The translations under genes were made by a program, and so were the position numbers. 5,673 bases of DNA from Nitrososphaerota archaeon (lineage in GTDB: Archaea > Thermoproteota > Nitrososphaeria > Nitrososphaerales > CADDZS01): NCBI GenBank assembly GCA_013288145.1, contig JABDCJ010000084.1:1-5673 (forward strand), read 5' to 3'. Below are positions 5,227-5,673 of the stretch, piece by piece (within the stretch, counting starts at the first letter, position 1; every line of letters begins with the position of its first letter). Under the pieces are notes generated by a model. The model did no database searches, was not told where the DNA came from, and saw nothing but the letters and a program-made list of their open reading frames with translations.

Positions 5227-5673
5227 TTGACGACACAAACCGCTGTCTCTGACAATGTGTACCTCCTCGAGGAAGCTTACGGACTGGGAAAAGATGTCCT
5301 GGGCGGCAAAGGACATGGACTTGTCGAGATGACCCACGCGGGACTGCCTGTTCCGCCGGGCATTATTATTTCAACCCAGGTCTGCTCTGAGTATTACAAC
5401 AACGGCAAGAAATTCCCCGAGGGTTTGATCCCCACGGTAATGTCGAAGCTGCAGGTGATCGAGGAAAAAACCGGCAAGAAATTTGGCAAGTCTTTACTTG
5501 TCTCCGTAAGGAGCGGGGCGCCACTTTCAATGCCTGGAATGATGGATACCATACTGAACTTGGGATTAAATGATGAGGTCGTTCAGTATCTTCAGAGCTC
5601 GACGAGTAATGAGCGTTTTGCTTATGATGCTTATCGGCGCTTCATACAGATGTACGGAAAGATCGTTGAGCAC
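5227..5673 (+). CDS. ppdK: Pyruvate phosphate dikinase, N-terminal part (partial)
   Basis: The frame is open to the window end and gives 149 residues of the ATP-binding domain of pyruvate phosphate dikinase. This enzyme reversibly converts pyruvate, ATP and phosphate to phosphoenolpyruvate, AMP and diphosphate, and in archaea usually serves gluconeogenesis. Visible family motifs are VYLLEEAYG (11-19) and the nucleotide-binding [21 protein letters not shown] (25-45). [16 protein letters not shown] with LNLGLND follows, and then [15 protein letters not shown]. The phosphohistidine and PEP-binding domains lie beyond the window. TTG 5227 is chosen as start because it gives the usual short lead before VYLLEE and lies just downstream of a TATA box. 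GTG 5257 (in NVYLLEE) is the alternative and would also fit the family. Neither has a clear Shine-Dalgarno. The family call is firm; the start is not. Confidence 0.88.
   Translation, partial: MTTQTAVSDNVYLLEEAYGLGKDVLGGKGHGLVEMTHAGLPVPPGIIISTQVCSEYYNNGKKFPEGLIPTVMSKLQVIEEKTGKKFGKSLLVSVRSGAPLSMPGMMDTILNLGLNDEVVQYLQSSTSNERFAYDAYRRFIQMYGKIVEH

Noticed and set aside
5055..5255. Minus-strand frame of 66 codons
   Set aside because: It runs across the dikinase TATA box and start region and has no recognisable motif.

Overview
The window looks like archaeal chromosome, most likely from the Thermoproteota/Nitrososphaeria side. The reasons are the C-terminal end of a family-B DNA polymerase, a winged-helix regulator of the short archaeal type, pyruvate phosphate dikinase, frequent TTG starts without Shine-Dalgarno sequences, and TATA-like boxes about 20-30 nt upstream of starts, as in leaderless archaeal transcripts. 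The lineage is an inference; no rRNA or other marker is present.

Left part (1-2600, plus strand): the tail of a family-B DNA polymerase is followed after about 76 nt by a gene for the large, molybdopterin-binding subunit of a xanthine dehydrogenase/aerobic CO dehydrogenase-type hydroxylase. That gene is broken. Its N-terminal half (310 to about 1345) and C-terminal half (about 1345 to 2600) lie in different frames. At the junction about 28 nt of a conserved segment are missing compared with the family. No FAD or iron-sulfur subunit gene lies beside it.

Middle (2682-4661): a winged-helix regulator on the minus strand is divergent from a plus-strand protein with a NucS/DUF91-like PD-(D/E)XK domain at its C-terminus. 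The two share a gap of about 42 nt with one central AT-rich box. The nuclease-like gene overlaps by 18 nt, tail to tail, with a minus-strand CDF-type cation transporter whose N-terminus carries ten cysteines. A perfect 17-nt palindrome sits just upstream of the transporter start, where a promoter or operator is expected.

Right part (4691-5673): about 540 nt contain no confident intact gene. A minus-strand reading frame there looks like a decayed small zinc-finger protein. The region ends with a good TATA box and the start of pyruvate phosphate dikinase, which runs off the window.

The genes do not form one operon: they are mostly single transcription units in mixed orientation. The most unusual items are the broken orphan molybdenum hydroxylase, the divergent regulator/nuclease-like pair with an altered active-site motif, the metal transporter with its palindromic upstream site, and the relic zinc-finger frame.
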